Source: Paenibacillus sp. W2I17 (GTDB lineage: Bacteria > Bacillota > Bacilli > Paenibacillales > Paenibacillaceae). Taken from it: DNA of 64,000 nucleotides. The position numbers and the translations under genes are program-made. Location: contig NZ_JAUSXM010000001.1 in assembly GCF_030815985.1 (NCBI RefSeq), positions 558,001 through 622,000 of the forward strand, written 5' to 3'. Positions 47,179-56,029 of the stretch are shown here, piece after piece. The notes beneath the pieces are model-generated. The model was not told where the DNA came from, did no database searches, and saw only the letters and a program-made list of their open reading frames with translations. Each line of letters begins with the position of its first letter. Position 1 is the first letter of the stretch.

Positions 47179-47238
47179 TAATAACTCGGTTGCTATAATA
47201 AATGTGATTTTACAACAGTAGAGGAATGGAGGGAGTAT

Positions 47239-48984
47239 ATGTTCGGGAAACAATCCCGGAAGGTATTTTGGCTGTTACTGCTGATCGGAGGGATGATAAT
47301 GATAGGGAATGAGTCACCTGCTGAAGCAGACGGCGCAGATATACGGGCGGGCTGGGTATGGCAGGCACAGTCTGTTAGCAACGGAGATGAGCTGTTGGCC
47401 AATGCAGCTAAACATAAGATAAACAGGCTGTACGTGAATGTAGACATGACGCTGTCCAAGGAGGTATACCAGACGTTTATAGCCAAAGCAAGCCGTGCGG
47501 GTATTACGGTTGAAGCGCTGGGAGGCGATCCATCCTGGGCACTCAGTGGCCGTGAAGGCCCCATGCTCAGATTAGCGTCGTGGGTAAGTGATTACAATCA
47601 AGCTGCTGAGCCCAACGAGCAATTTGATGCCATACATCTGGATATCAAGCCCTATGTGTTACCAGCCTGGAAAGAAGATGCCAAGCCACTGGTACAATCA
47701 TGGGTAGCCAATATGAATCTGTTATTTGAGCAAGTGAGACAGGATGGCGCAGTTGCAGTGAATATTGACCTGCCATTTTGGCTGGATTCCTATACCGTCA
47801 CAGGAAATAGAGTTTCTGAGGATGCAGATAACGAACCATTGTCACGTTGGTTCATTGAACGAGTGGAGCATGTCACTTTACTCGCTTACCGTGATAACGC
47901 GCAAGGGAACAATGGTATTATACGTTTAATTGAACAGGAAATGAACTGGGCAGATGCCAGCAATGTGAGCGTCACGGTTGGGTTGAACACCAAGCCCATG
48001 CCTGGCGAGGAGTTCACGACTTTTGCCGGGAAAGGTGCAGCACAACTGGAAACCGTTATCGAAGAAGTTGCCTCCGCATTCAGCGAGCATAGTTCCTACG
48101 CAGGTTCTGCTGTACATGACATCGTATACTGGGGACAACTGGAGCCGTCAGAACTGCCATCACCGGAGATTCCATCCAATCAGCCAGAGATTCGGGGAAC
48201 GTATATCTGGGAGGCTTCTCAGGTGACGCATGACGGGGGAGAGCACATACTAGCGTTTGCTAGAGAGCAGAATATTAACTGGTTGTATGTGCGGTTAGAT
48301 CTGGATCAACCCTATTCCAGTTATCGCAGTTTTGTGAAACGGGCAAAAGCGCAGGGCATTGAGATCCATGCGATGGGTGGACACCCGATCTGGGGCAAGA
48401 AGGAGAATCGTCCACGCATTAAGCGCTTGATTGATTATGTAAAAAACTATAATGCTGATTCCGAGCCGGATGAACGATTTGAAGGCATCCATCTGGATAT
48501 TGAGCCTTACACATTGCCGGAGTGGGAGAATAGTCGGGACACCTTATTGACCGAATGGGCTGCCAATATTACATTTTTCCAGGAAGAAACAAAGAAGGAC
48601 AGTGATCTCGAAACAAGCGCAGACCTTGCTGTATGGCTGGATAGCTTCGCGTTGCCAGGAAAGGATACATCTGTGACTGAATTTATGATCCGTACACTCG
48701 ATCATGTGTCGCTGATGGCTTTCCGTAACAACGCCGAAGGTTCCAATGGGATTGCTGCTATTGTGAGTCAGGAGATGGAGATTGCGGATCGTTTGGGTAA
48801 AAGGTTGATGATCTCGGTAGAAATGAAGCAGAACCATGAAGGTCCTCATATTTCTTTTTATGAGAAAGGGGCAGCGGAGATGGAACTTCAGCTTGCCAAG
48901 CTTCCGGATCTGCTGGCCGAACATCAGGCTTACCAAGGCAACATTGTTCATGCCTATGATTATTGGATTGAGGCCAAGCCTTAA
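47239..48984 (+). CDS. Secreted protein with two tandem TIM-barrel-like repeats
   Basis: A 581-residue protein: signal peptide at 1-31 (basic start, hydrophobic core, ending AEADG), then two ~260-residue repeats (about 36-315 and 329-581). Paired motifs: RAGWVWQAQSV / RGTYIWEASQV, LYVNVDM / LYVRLDL, FDAIHLDIKPYVLPAW / FEGIHLDIEPYTLPEW, HVTLLAYRDNAQGNNG / HVSLMAFRNNAEGSNG. The (H)LDIEPY motif has the shape of a glycoside-hydrolase acid/base on a TIM barrel; the first repeat has Lys in place of Glu. Secretion and substrate (polysaccharide?) are inferred. SD AATGGAGGGAG. No known family is claimed. Confidence 0.82.
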   Translation: MFGKQSRKVFWLLLLIGGMIMIGNESPAEADGADIRAGWVWQAQSVSNGDELLANAAKHKINRLYVNVDMTLSKEVYQTFIAKASRAGITVEALGGDPSWALSGREGPMLRLASWVSDYNQAAEPNEQFDAIHLDIKPYVLPAWKEDAKPLVQSWVANMNLLFEQVRQDGAVAVNIDLPFWLDSYTVTGNRVSEDADNEPLSRWFIERVEHVTLLAYRDNAQGNNGIIRLIEQEMNWADASNVSVTVGLNTKPMPGEEFTTFAGKGAAQLETVIEEVASAFSEHSSYAGSAVHDIVYWGQLEPSELPSPEIPSNQPEIRGTYIWEASQVTHDGGEHILAFAREQNINWLYVRLDLDQPYSSYRSFVKRAKAQGIEIHAMGGHPIWGKKENRPRIKRLIDYVKNYNADSEPDERFEGIHLDIEPYTLPEWENSRDTLLTEWAANITFFQEETKKDSDLETSADLAVWLDSFALPGKDTSVTEFMIRTLDHVSLMAFRNNAEGSNGIAAIVSQEMEIADRLGKRLMISVEMKQNHEGPHISFYEKGAAEMELQLAKLPDLLAEHQAYQGNIVHAYDYWIEAKP

Positions 48985-49013
48985 ATAGGCGAGTATTATA
49001 AGAAACGAGTTGC

Positions 49014-49054
49014 TTCGGAACTTCACCTTGGGTGAGGTTCCGGGCTTTTTTTTA
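49014..49054 (+). terminator. Terminator after the duplicated barrel gene
   Basis: CGGAACTTCACC / GGTGAGGTTCCG hairpin followed by GGGCTTTTTTTT. Confidence 0.85.
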
Positions 49055-49144
49055 TGGAAAAAAGATGGAATCGTGTCACCGAATGGGCTCCTGCACAATA
49101 CGATGTACGGTGATGAACAGCTGAAACAAGGGAGGAAACAGACT

Positions 49145-49567
49145 ATGGCTGTTATTAAAGCCAACTCAGAGGACGTCAAGCTGCTGGCTAGGCTCATGAG
49201 GGCAGAGGCTGAAGGTGACGGCGAACAGGGTATGTTGCTTGTGGGCAATGTAGGTGTGAACCGGGTGCTGGTGGATTGTCTGGACTTTAAGGATATTCGC
49301 GATATCAATCGTATGGTATTCCAGAATCCAGGAGGCTACGAGTCAACACAGAAGGGGTACTTTTACCAACGGGCAAGACAGTCCGAGATTCGTCTCGCAC
49401 AACGGGTGATCAATGGAGAGCGCATCTGGCCAGCGAGCAATTCATTGTGGTTTTTCCGACCTGTGGGCGACTGCCCACCAACGTGGTATGACCAGCCAAA
49501 TACAGGACGTTTCAAAGCGCATTGTTTCTTCAGTCCGACAGGCGATGACTGTCCGGAAGTATATTAA
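49145..49567 (+). CDS. cwlJ: Spore cortex-lytic enzyme CwlJ
   Basis: A 140-residue SleB/CwlJ-family hydrolase, about the length of B. subtilis CwlJ (142 aa), without a signal peptide. Catalytic Glu21 lies in RAEAEGDGEQG, followed by GNVGVNRVL; C-terminal HCFFSP. CwlJ degrades cortex muramic-lactam peptidoglycan during germination, activated by Ca-dipicolinate. gerQ follows after 18 bases, the same partner gene as in B. subtilis, where GerQ anchors CwlJ in the coat. ATG 49145 lies behind GGGAGG. Confidence 0.95.
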   Translation: MAVIKANSEDVKLLARLMRAEAEGDGEQGMLLVGNVGVNRVLVDCLDFKDIRDINRMVFQNPGGYESTQKGYFYQRARQSEIRLAQRVINGERIWPASNSLWFFRPVGDCPPTWYDQPNTGRFKAHCFFSPTGDDCPEVY

Positions 49568-49585
49568 ATTTTGGGAGGAATCACT

Positions 49586-50102
49586 ATGATTAATCAGCCT
49601 TATCAACCAACGACTCAAACACTGGGTCAGCAAGCGAATCCTGTGTTGGGTCAACAAGCCAATTCTCAGGTTCAAGGTACGTCTTACAAAATCGGTAACG
49701 GAATGCCTGCCATGTCACCAACGCCAGGGATGGTATCACCAAGCTCCACAAGTGTACCCCCACTCGTATCCAGTGGAAGCCCAATGACACCAACGGGTGC
49801 AGTGATTACAACAACGGCTCCACAGTTTGAGCAGTCATACATTGAGAATATTTTACGTCTGAACCTTGGTAAATTCGGTACGTTCTACATGACATATGAA
49901 GGCAATAAAGAATGGAACGCTCGCATATTCCAAGGTATTATTGAAGCAGCTGGCCGTGACCATATTATCATCAGTGACCCGAAGACAGGAAGACGGATCA
50001 TCGCTGTTGATGGTCAACTTTGACTATGCTACATTTGATGAACCGTTGTTGTATCAATATCCGGGAGTGGTAGGAAATTACCCGCAAGCTCCAAGCAGAT
50101 AA
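49586..50102 (+). CDS. gerQ: Spore coat protein GerQ, frameshifted in this sequence
   Basis: The first frame runs from ATG 49586 (GGGAGG) and has a Gln/Pro/Ser/Thr-rich N-half, then the conserved GerQ core QSYIENILRLNLGKFGTFYM and IFQGIIEAAGRDHIIISDPK, ending SDPKTGRR before a premature stop. Removing one G of GG at 49995-49996 restores RRSSLLMVNFDYATFDEPLL and a 171-residue protein ending at 50102. GerQ is cross-linked into the coat by Tgl and is required for CwlJ localisation. The one-base break may be a sequencing artefact, because a germination pair is rarely half-lost. Confidence 0.9.
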
Positions 50103-50158
50103 TCATTGGCACCTCATCATTTTGTAACTGACATGTCTAACACATACTGATTTACTTC

Positions 50159-50202
50159 GCTGTCCTGAATGTGGAGGTAATCCGCAGACAGGACAGCTTT
50201 TT
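50159..50202 (+). terminator. Terminator after gerQ
   Basis: GCTGTCCTG / CAGGACAGC with a 21-base loop and TTTTT. Confidence 0.85.
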
Positions 50203-50323
50203 ACATAAACATATATACGGAGGTTACTATAGGTTTAGAGTCATACGTAACCTTTTGGCGATAACATGGCACTTATACATGAATAGAACAAGCAGCATGC
50301 TTATATGAAGGGAGTCCATAGCA

Positions 50324-51907
50324 TTGAATTCATGGATTGAAGGAGCGATGAAGGGCGAACCCGAAGCTTACGCACAACTGATGTCTCAATATCGCGGGAT
50401 GGCACTTGCTGTTGCCTACCACCGAATGGGGGATACATTTTGGGCAGAAGATGTCGTGCAGGAGGCGTTTACTGAAGCCTTTGGTAATCTGTCCAAGCTG
50501 GAAGCTCCTGAGGCTTTTCCCGGGTGGTTCAAGGTGATCGTGGAGAGACAGTGTTATCGCTGGCTTAGACGCAAGCAGCATACCATGATTCCAGTTCAGG
50601 AGCTGGAGCATGTATTCCATGAAGAGGATCAGGCGTATAATCCGGAAAAACAAGCGGTGCAAAATGAAATGCATCGTACGCTTCGTGATTCCATTGCAAT
50701 ACTGCCATCATCGATGCGGATTGCTGTTGAACTGTTTTATTTGGAAGGATACTCGCTCAAGGAAATATCGGATTTCCTCGGGGTCAAGGTACCTGCATTA
50801 AAGAAAAGATTGTTCGATGCCCGATCCAAACTCAAGCGCTCTATGCCTGTAAGGGATCTGGCCTCTGTATTCAGTGACTTGTATGAAGGGGGAAAAGGAT
50901 TGTTACACATTATGAATGGGGATCACGCTGCTAATCGTTTAAGAGAGAGTGGAATTCAGGGAGACATCCTGGTATGGAGAGAGTTGTACACGTTCGGCCC
51001 GGTAGCCAAAGAAATGGGAGATACGAAGGAGCGGCAGAATCGGGCATCCGTGTTAGAACAGCAGTTGGGCATTCCACAGGCAGAATACTTGAAAATTGAG
51101 GAGCTTGAACGCAAGTTACATTCGTTTCAACAATACAAGGAAATTGTCTTATGGTTCGAATACGATCTCTATGATCAGACGATGTTATCTTATCTATTGC
51201 ATTATTTCAAAGGACAAGCACTCCAGAATACGAAACTGAATCTGCTCTGTATTGACTCGTATCCAGAGATCGAGCATTTTAGAGGACTGGGACAGCTTAC
51301 CTCCACACAGATTGAACGGCTGTCAGGCAGTTGGCATGTGATTGAGAAAAACGAGTTACAAGCCGGTGCACAGTTCTGGGAAGCTTATACGTCGACTGAT
51401 TTCCGGCATCATCTGGATTACTTGCAGGCAGACACTTCTGCGCTACCCTTTGCGAAAGCTGCCTTTAAGGCACATTTGTCCCGTCTGCCATCTGTATCGA
51501 ATGGTCTGGGGCTCATTGAGCAGACAACACTGGAGACCATTAGAGCAGGTGTGGAGCATCCGTATCCATTATTTCGCGAGGTAGGGGACAAGCTGCATAT
51601 TCTCGGGATGGGTGATCTTGAATACTGGGCACATCTGAGGCGGATGACAGAAGGACCTCATGCCCTTCTTCAGATGAGCGGTGCAACCACTTTCCCTAAT
51701 TTCAAACAACATGATGAAAAATTCCGTGACGGAGTCCTGTCGCTAACGGAACTCGGAATTCAGGTGTTGAATGGTGAAGTCGATTGGGCATTGCTGAAGC
51801 AGGATGAATTCTGGATCGGTGGATTGCATAACGAAAGCGGGAAACAAGCCAGATGGCGTTGGAACCCCGCTTCGGAAACCGTAGTGGAGATTGAGTCCAC
51901 ATCGTAA
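50324..51907 (+). CDS. ECF-type sigma factor fused to a DUF1835-like domain
   Basis: A 527-residue protein. Residues 1-175 are a sigma-70 ECF region: r2 (YRGMALAVAYHRMGDTFWAE with DVVQEAFTEAF) and r4 (LKEISDFLGVKVPALKKRLF). Residues ~185-527 resemble DUF1835/DUF3658: LLHIMNGDHAANRLRESGIQGDILVWRELYTFGPV and later DELWIGG-like segments. Such a fusion could place a transcription factor under the control of an unknown C-terminal ligand-binding or enzymatic domain. TTG 50324 start behind AAGGGAG. No anti-sigma gene is adjacent. Confidence 0.85.
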   Translation: MNSWIEGAMKGEPEAYAQLMSQYRGMALAVAYHRMGDTFWAEDVVQEAFTEAFGNLSKLEAPEAFPGWFKVIVERQCYRWLRRKQHTMIPVQELEHVFHEEDQAYNPEKQAVQNEMHRTLRDSIAILPSSMRIAVELFYLEGYSLKEISDFLGVKVPALKKRLFDARSKLKRSMPVRDLASVFSDLYEGGKGLLHIMNGDHAANRLRESGIQGDILVWRELYTFGPVAKEMGDTKERQNRASVLEQQLGIPQAEYLKIEELERKLHSFQQYKEIVLWFEYDLYDQTMLSYLLHYFKGQALQNTKLNLLCIDSYPEIEHFRGLGQLTSTQIERLSGSWHVIEKNELQAGAQFWEAYTSTDFRHHLDYLQADTSALPFAKAAFKAHLSRLPSVSNGLGLIEQTTLETIRAGVEHPYPLFREVGDKLHILGMGDLEYWAHLRRMTEGPHALLQMSGATTFPNFKQHDEKFRDGVLSLTELGIQVLNGEVDWALLKQDEFWIGGLHNESGKQARWRWNPASETVVEIESTS

Positions 51908-51942
51908 TCGGCGAATAGAATCTGAGAAAATAACGTATTACA

Positions 51943-51993
51943 AAAAGAGAGTATCCAGCCATGCGGAAGCATGAGCTAGGGTGCTCTCTTTGG
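51943..51993 (+). terminator. Terminator after the sigma/DUF1835 gene
   Basis: AAAGAGAGTATCC ... GGGTGCTCTCTTT with an inner AGCCATGC/GCATGAGCT stem and T-rich end. Confidence 0.75.
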
Positions 51994-52240
51994 TTTGGTT
52001 AGATCATTGTTTGCGAAAGGTTAAAAAAACAGCGTAATCGAGACTTTTGTTAAAGAAAAAAGGCGTTTGTGCCATTTCGTTGTCATAGGACACGGATTGA
52101 CTGTGTAGTGTAGAATTATATAATAAAAGAAGCATATCTTTTTTATTCGACAGAACAAGGTGGAGGTGGAAGCATTGGGAAGTTGAAATTGCATATGAGC
52201 GGCAGAATGGCAAATATCCTACATTTTCGAAGGAGGTGGA

Positions 52241-52270
52241 CCTATTTGCCGAAGAATGACGGCAAATAGG
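52241..52270 (+). promoter_or_regulatory. SD-sequestering hairpin ahead of the CNNM/CBS gene
   Basis: CCTATTTGCCG (52241-52251) and CGGCAAATAGG (52260-52270) form a perfect 11-bp stem with an 8-base loop. The 3' arm carries the AAUAGGA that serves as the SD for TTG 52279. A strong upstream AAGGAGG (52230-52236) precedes a short ORF (52246-52269). Confidence 0.65.
52246..52269 (+). CDS. Possible leader peptide (7 aa)
   Basis: TTG-CCG-AAG-AAT-GAC-GGC-AAA-TAG, 9 bases after GGAGG, encodes MPKNDGK within the hairpin. Translation of this leader would melt the stem and expose the downstream SD. This is an inference from position; a longer in-frame version could start at ATG 52195. Confidence 0.35.
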   Translation: MPKNDGK

Positions 52271-52278
52271 ATGAAAAT

Positions 52279-53595
52279 TTGAGTGACCCCTTACCGAGTA
52301 TTTTAAATTTAGTAATAATTGGTTTACTTGTATTAATGAATGGTTTCTTTGTGTCGGCGGAATTTGCGATGGTGAAAGTTCGTGGAAGCCGGATTGAGGC
52401 TTTGGTGGAAACAGGCAACAAAAATGCCATCTATGCTTCCAATATCGTACGTAATCTGGATGCATATCTATCAGCTTGCCAACTAGGTATAACTTTGGCT
52501 TCACTGGGACTCGGGTGGCTGGGAGAACCGGCAATTGCACATCTGTTAGAGCCCATGTTTACCGCATTTGGACTGGGACCAGTCTACGTTCATGGAATCT
52601 CTATTGCCATTGCATTTGTGATTATTACGATCTTGCACATTGTACTGGGAGAACTTGCTCCCAAAACGATGGCGATTCGAAAGTCTGAGACGATCACGTT
52701 GTGGTCTGCGGCTTTGCTAACGTTCTTCTACAAGTTAATGTATCCATTCATATGGGCACTGAACGGTATGGCTAACGGCTTGTTGAGACTGTTCCGAATG
52801 GCACCAGCTTCGGAGATGGACTCCGCACATAGCGAAGATGAAATACGCATTCTGATGAAAGAAAGCAATAAGAGCGGTTTAATTGATAACACTGAATTAG
52901 CACTTGTTGATAATATATTTGATTTTACGGATACAACCGCCCGTGAAATTATGATTCCACGGACGGAAATGATCTGTCTGAATGCCAATGAGTCCATGCT
53001 GGAGAATCTGGAGATTGCCAGTGAGAGTATGCGAACAAGGTATCCGGTATATAACGGAGACAAGGATCATATTATCGGTTTTATTCACATTAAGGATCTG
53101 ATGCGATCCCAACTCACGGATACCATCTCCGTAATCCGGCCCATCCTGGCTGTGCCAGATACCACGCTAATCAGTGATCTGCTCAAGCGTATGCAGCGTA
53201 GCAAGACACAGATTGCGATTCTGATTGATGAATACGGCGGAACCTCCGGGCTTGTCACACTTGAAGATATCATGGAAGAGATCGTAGGCGAGATTCAGGA
53301 TGAATTCGACCATGAGCGTCCTGCCATTGAGCAAGTGGATGAGATGGAATACTCTATTGATGGATTGATGCTGATTGAAGAAGTCAGCGAACGATTCGGA
53401 CTGGAGATGGATCGTGCCGATTACGATACCATCGGGGGCTGGCTATACTCCAGAGTAGATGCCATTCCACCTGAGGTCGGTCAATCGGTTGAGTATGGGG
53501 GTTATGTATTTGTCATTCAAGAGACAGAGCATAAGCGGATTTCCCGAGTTAATGTGATTAAGCTGGAACTGTTGGTTGAAGAAGAAGGCGCGTAG
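52279..53595 (+). CDS. CNNM/CorB-type transporter with CBS domains (hemolysin-C/YhdP family)
   Basis: A 438-residue membrane protein: DUF21/CNNM transmembrane domain at about 10-160 (MNGFFVSAEFAMVKVRGSRI and LGELAPKTMAIRKSE), a CBS pair (IMIPRTEMICLNANESMLEN near 220-280, and IAILIDEYGGTSGLVTLEDI near 310-330), and a C-terminal CorC/HlyC domain (YDTIGGWLYSRVDAIPPEVG). Relatives are Mg/Co transporters or magnesium-efflux regulators. TTG 52279 is the start; its SD TAGGA lies in the 3' arm of the upstream hairpin. Confidence 0.9.
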   Translation: MSDPLPSILNLVIIGLLVLMNGFFVSAEFAMVKVRGSRIEALVETGNKNAIYASNIVRNLDAYLSACQLGITLASLGLGWLGEPAIAHLLEPMFTAFGLGPVYVHGISIAIAFVIITILHIVLGELAPKTMAIRKSETITLWSAALLTFFYKLMYPFIWALNGMANGLLRLFRMAPASEMDSAHSEDEIRILMKESNKSGLIDNTELALVDNIFDFTDTTAREIMIPRTEMICLNANESMLENLEIASESMRTRYPVYNGDKDHIIGFIHIKDLMRSQLTDTISVIRPILAVPDTTLISDLLKRMQRSKTQIAILIDEYGGTSGLVTLEDIMEEIVGEIQDEFDHERPAIEQVDEMEYSIDGLMLIEEVSERFGLEMDRADYDTIGGWLYSRVDAIPPEVGQSVEYGGYVFVIQETEHKRISRVNVIKLELLVEEEGA

Positions 53596-53618
53596 CCAGA
53601 TCGAAATTGTAACAGATG

Positions 53619-53658
53619 AAGCTGTATGGTGACGTAATGGTCATCGTACAGCTTTTTT
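53619..53658 (+). terminator. Terminator after the CNNM gene
   Basis: AAGCTGTATGGTGAC / GTCATCGTACAGCTT (G-T pairs) followed by TTTTTT. Confidence 0.85.
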
Positions 53659-53664
53659 GCATGC

Positions 53665-54315
53665 TCATGATTCTTTGGGTGCATGAATGACAATATCGGC
53701 GTAACGATTGTCCGTGACTAAGCTATTTTCTATAGAAATTCGCTTATAAGTGACGTAAACATTCTCTCCCGGAGCCAGATCATGCTGGATATTCAGCTTT
53801 TTTCGAGTGGATTGGGTTGTTGTCGGTGTTTTAATGGTGATGATGGCGTACATAGGCGTATCGACAAAAGTAACCTCGTAAGAATTGTAGTCCCCCACCT
53901 TAGTGGTGGATAACACGGGATTTTGCTTAAACTGGGTCAGGTGATCATTCACCATGCCAAGTGTTACGGGTAACACATAAAACAGAAGTACCAGAGGCAG
54001 AAGGCAGAAAGCGATCCCGAAAACACGTAAAAATTTGACATGGGAAAGGGTTCGTCCGCTCTGCTTGAGGAAAAGAAAAGCAAGGATGGGGGACAGTAGA
54101 AGTCCCCAGATCATAAAGGGCAATACATAGCGGTCAATCCCCATGCTTATCCAGCTTTCCCGGGCTGTAGCCAAGAAATATATTAAGGTCCCTGCGGTAA
54201 GCGCACTCACCAAGATAACAAGCCAACGTTTGAACGAGCCGGAAACTTCGATATGTAGTTCATTCGGATTGGAGCTGTGACGATGCCTCCTGGATTTGGA
54301 TTGAAATTTACTCAA
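53665..54315 (-). CDS. Membrane protein of unknown function (216 aa)
   Basis: A 216-residue protein: basic N-terminus (SKFQSKSRRHRHSSNPNELH), three membrane helices (about 32-52, 66-85, 100-125), and an extracytoplasmic C-domain (DHLTQFKQNPVLSTTKVGDY and NVYVTYKRISIENSLVTDNR). TTG 54315 is taken as start (GAGGTG upstream). No family is recognised. It converges on the CNNM terminator. Confidence 0.7.
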   Translation of the reverse strand: MSKFQSKSRRHRHSSNPNELHIEVSGSFKRWLVILVSALTAGTLIYFLATARESWISMGIDRYVLPFMIWGLLLSPILAFLFLKQSGRTLSHVKFLRVFGIAFCLLPLVLLFYVLPVTLGMVNDHLTQFKQNPVLSTTKVGDYNSYEVTFVDTPMYAIITIKTPTTTQSTRKKLNIQHDLAPGENVYVTYKRISIENSLVTDNRYADIVIHAPKES

Positions 54316-54434
54316 GTTATACACCTCATTTGCAAATCTTGTTGGTTCATATGGTTTCGTGTATCCGTTACCCAATACATACGGGCTGGAATAATTTAGG
54401 TTTCAACCATGCTGGAGATGCATGCAAAGACAAA

Positions 54435-54477
54435 AGACGCTGCCGACAGAAACATCGGAGCGTCTAATTTTTTTTTG
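54435..54477 (+). terminator. Plus-strand hairpin terminator
   Basis: AGACGCT-CCGA / TCGG-AGCGTCT with AATTTTTTTT. No plus-strand gene ends just before; may stop read-through or antisense transcripts. Confidence 0.6.
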
Positions 54478-54548
54478 AAACCTGTCACCCGATCCGTCCG
54501 TTTATACCCTTACACAAAATCAAATATGGAAGCGGAGGATGGATCAAT

Positions 54549-55061
54549 ATGCGGAAAATGAAAACGAAGAGTGCAGCATCTATACTAAAAATAACCCTTG
54601 TTGCCTTGTTAATGGTGCCAACAATCCTGGCTATACCTATGTCCGAACCAGCCGTTGCAAGCCCGATGATCAACGTGTCCTCTGGTGCCCTTACACCACC
54701 GCCGCCGCCGGAACCATCCATCCATTCGCTTGCTAACACTCGAGAGCTTGGACATATCTATCAAGCGGTCGGTGCAGTCATTCCTGGGGGTGGACTATCG
54801 GCTATCGTCAATACCAAGACCATGACATATACAGCAATGAAGACACTTTCCGTAGATTATCGATTTGAGCGCTGGACAGGAACAGCATGGGTAACTTTTA
54901 AAACGAGTTCCAACAATGCAACGAATACAAACTTACTGAATGCCGCATCGGATTGGACCGTTATGCCAGGATATTATTATCGCGTTACCAGTATTCATAC
55001 AGCGTATGATGGAAGTACCACGGAAACAAGCAAACATGTCTCTGGCACCGTGTTATTCTGA
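54549..55061 (+). CDS. Secreted protein of unknown function (170 aa)
   Basis: A 170-residue protein with a signal peptide (SAASILKITLVALLMVPTIL ... AVAS), a short Pro run (PPPPPEP) and a beta-rich mature part (VDYRFERWTGTAWVTFKTSS, YYYRVTSIHTAYDGSTTETS). The latter looks like a small secreted beta-sandwich of unrecognised family. ATG 54549 has GGAGG upstream. No partner gene in the same orientation. Confidence 0.72.
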   Translation: MRKMKTKSAASILKITLVALLMVPTILAIPMSEPAVASPMINVSSGALTPPPPPEPSIHSLANTRELGHIYQAVGAVIPGGGLSAIVNTKTMTYTAMKTLSVDYRFERWTGTAWVTFKTSSNNATNTNLLNAASDWTVMPGYYYRVTSIHTAYDGSTTETSKHVSGTVLF

Positions 55062-55063
55062 TC

Positions 55064-56029
55064 TTATCGACGGGTGCTGCCCGGAAACTTCTGCTCTTGA
55101 AAATCGTTGGCGATAGCAGTCATTTCTTCTTCCGAAAGGGTGCCAAACAGACTCATATTGTTGGAACCCATCATCCACTGAAAGGAGTTATAGGGTGGGC
55201 CGATATACATCAGTGCTTCCGAGCCATCCGCCAGCTTTACGGTGCTCATATCACGAAGCATGGCCCCTTCAATTTTCTCCCCAGGCATGACATAGACATA
55301 ATCAAACTGGATAATCTCATCCTCTATGCTCTTGCCTTCACTGGTATATTGAACTCTCATTTGTGTGGACTCATAATAATCGTCTGGATTCACAGGGTTT
55401 TCAGTATCAAGCACGAGTTCGAATTTGACCTTGTTGAATCTCTCGGGAATGGCATTGGATAACAGAAAGTCACCCATGAACCCTTCGCGTGCAATCTCTT
55501 CCGTAACAAGTACTGGACGAAACAAATGGCTCGATAACTCATACGAAGGTGTATTAAGAGCTTCTTCTTCTTGTACTTTAAGAATGTCGTCTAAGCTGGT
55601 TTCCGGTGGTGGAGGCGTTTTGGCTGTTGACGGATCAGCCCCCAGTTGGGTCGTGCGATCCTCAATGATAATGGATTTCATGCCATTGCCCCAATCCTTG
55701 ATGGATTGCACAAAAGGGGATACCGCTTGCGTACCGGACGGCAGGCTGAAAATAACGGCTCCGATGGTCACGGACGCAGCTACGACAACTGAAAGTCGCA
55801 AGGTACGTATTCTTTTTTTACGTAAACCGATTCTGTTAATTTCCCTGTGTACCTTCTGCCAGGATTGCTGCATGGATTCGGTATGGGAGGCGGAAGGGGC
55901 AGAGACGGCCTGATGGAAAGCTTCATCAAAAGCCAGCTCAAACGCAGCGTCGAAATATTCGTCTTCCAGCTCTGAATCGAATCGCTCCACGTGCTTATCG
56001 GACTTGCCTTTGCTCAATGCTTCCACCCC
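55064..56029 (-). CDS. Putative anti-sigma factor (membrane-spanning)
   Basis: A 321-residue protein (GTG 56029): acidic cytoplasmic N-terminus (FDSELEDEYFDAAFELAFDE), a Lys/Arg cluster, a membrane helix at about 77-97 (LSVVVAASVTIGAVIFSL), and an extracytoplasmic domain (DUF4179/DUF4367-type; FKFELVL-like, PGEKIEGAMLRDM). Overlaps the ECF sigma gene at its 3' end, indicating a sigma/anti-sigma pair; sequestration and stress-triggered release is the known theme. No zinc anti-sigma HxxxCxxC motif is seen. Confidence 0.75.
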   Translation of the reverse strand, partial: GVEALSKGKSDKHVERFDSELEDEYFDAAFELAFDEAFHQAVSAPSASHTESMQQSWQKVHREINRIGLRKKRIRTLRLSVVVAASVTIGAVIFSLPSGTQAVSPFVQSIKDWGNGMKSIIIEDRTTQLGADPSTAKTPPPPETSLDDILKVQEEEALNTPSYELSSHLFRPVLVTEEIAREGFMGDFLLSNAIPERFNKVKFELVLDTENPVNPDDYYESTQMRVQYTSEGKSIEDEIIQFDYVYVMPGEKIEGAMLRDMSTVKLADGSEALMYIGPPYNSFQWMMGSNNMSLFGTLSEEEMTAIANDFQEQKFPGSTRR

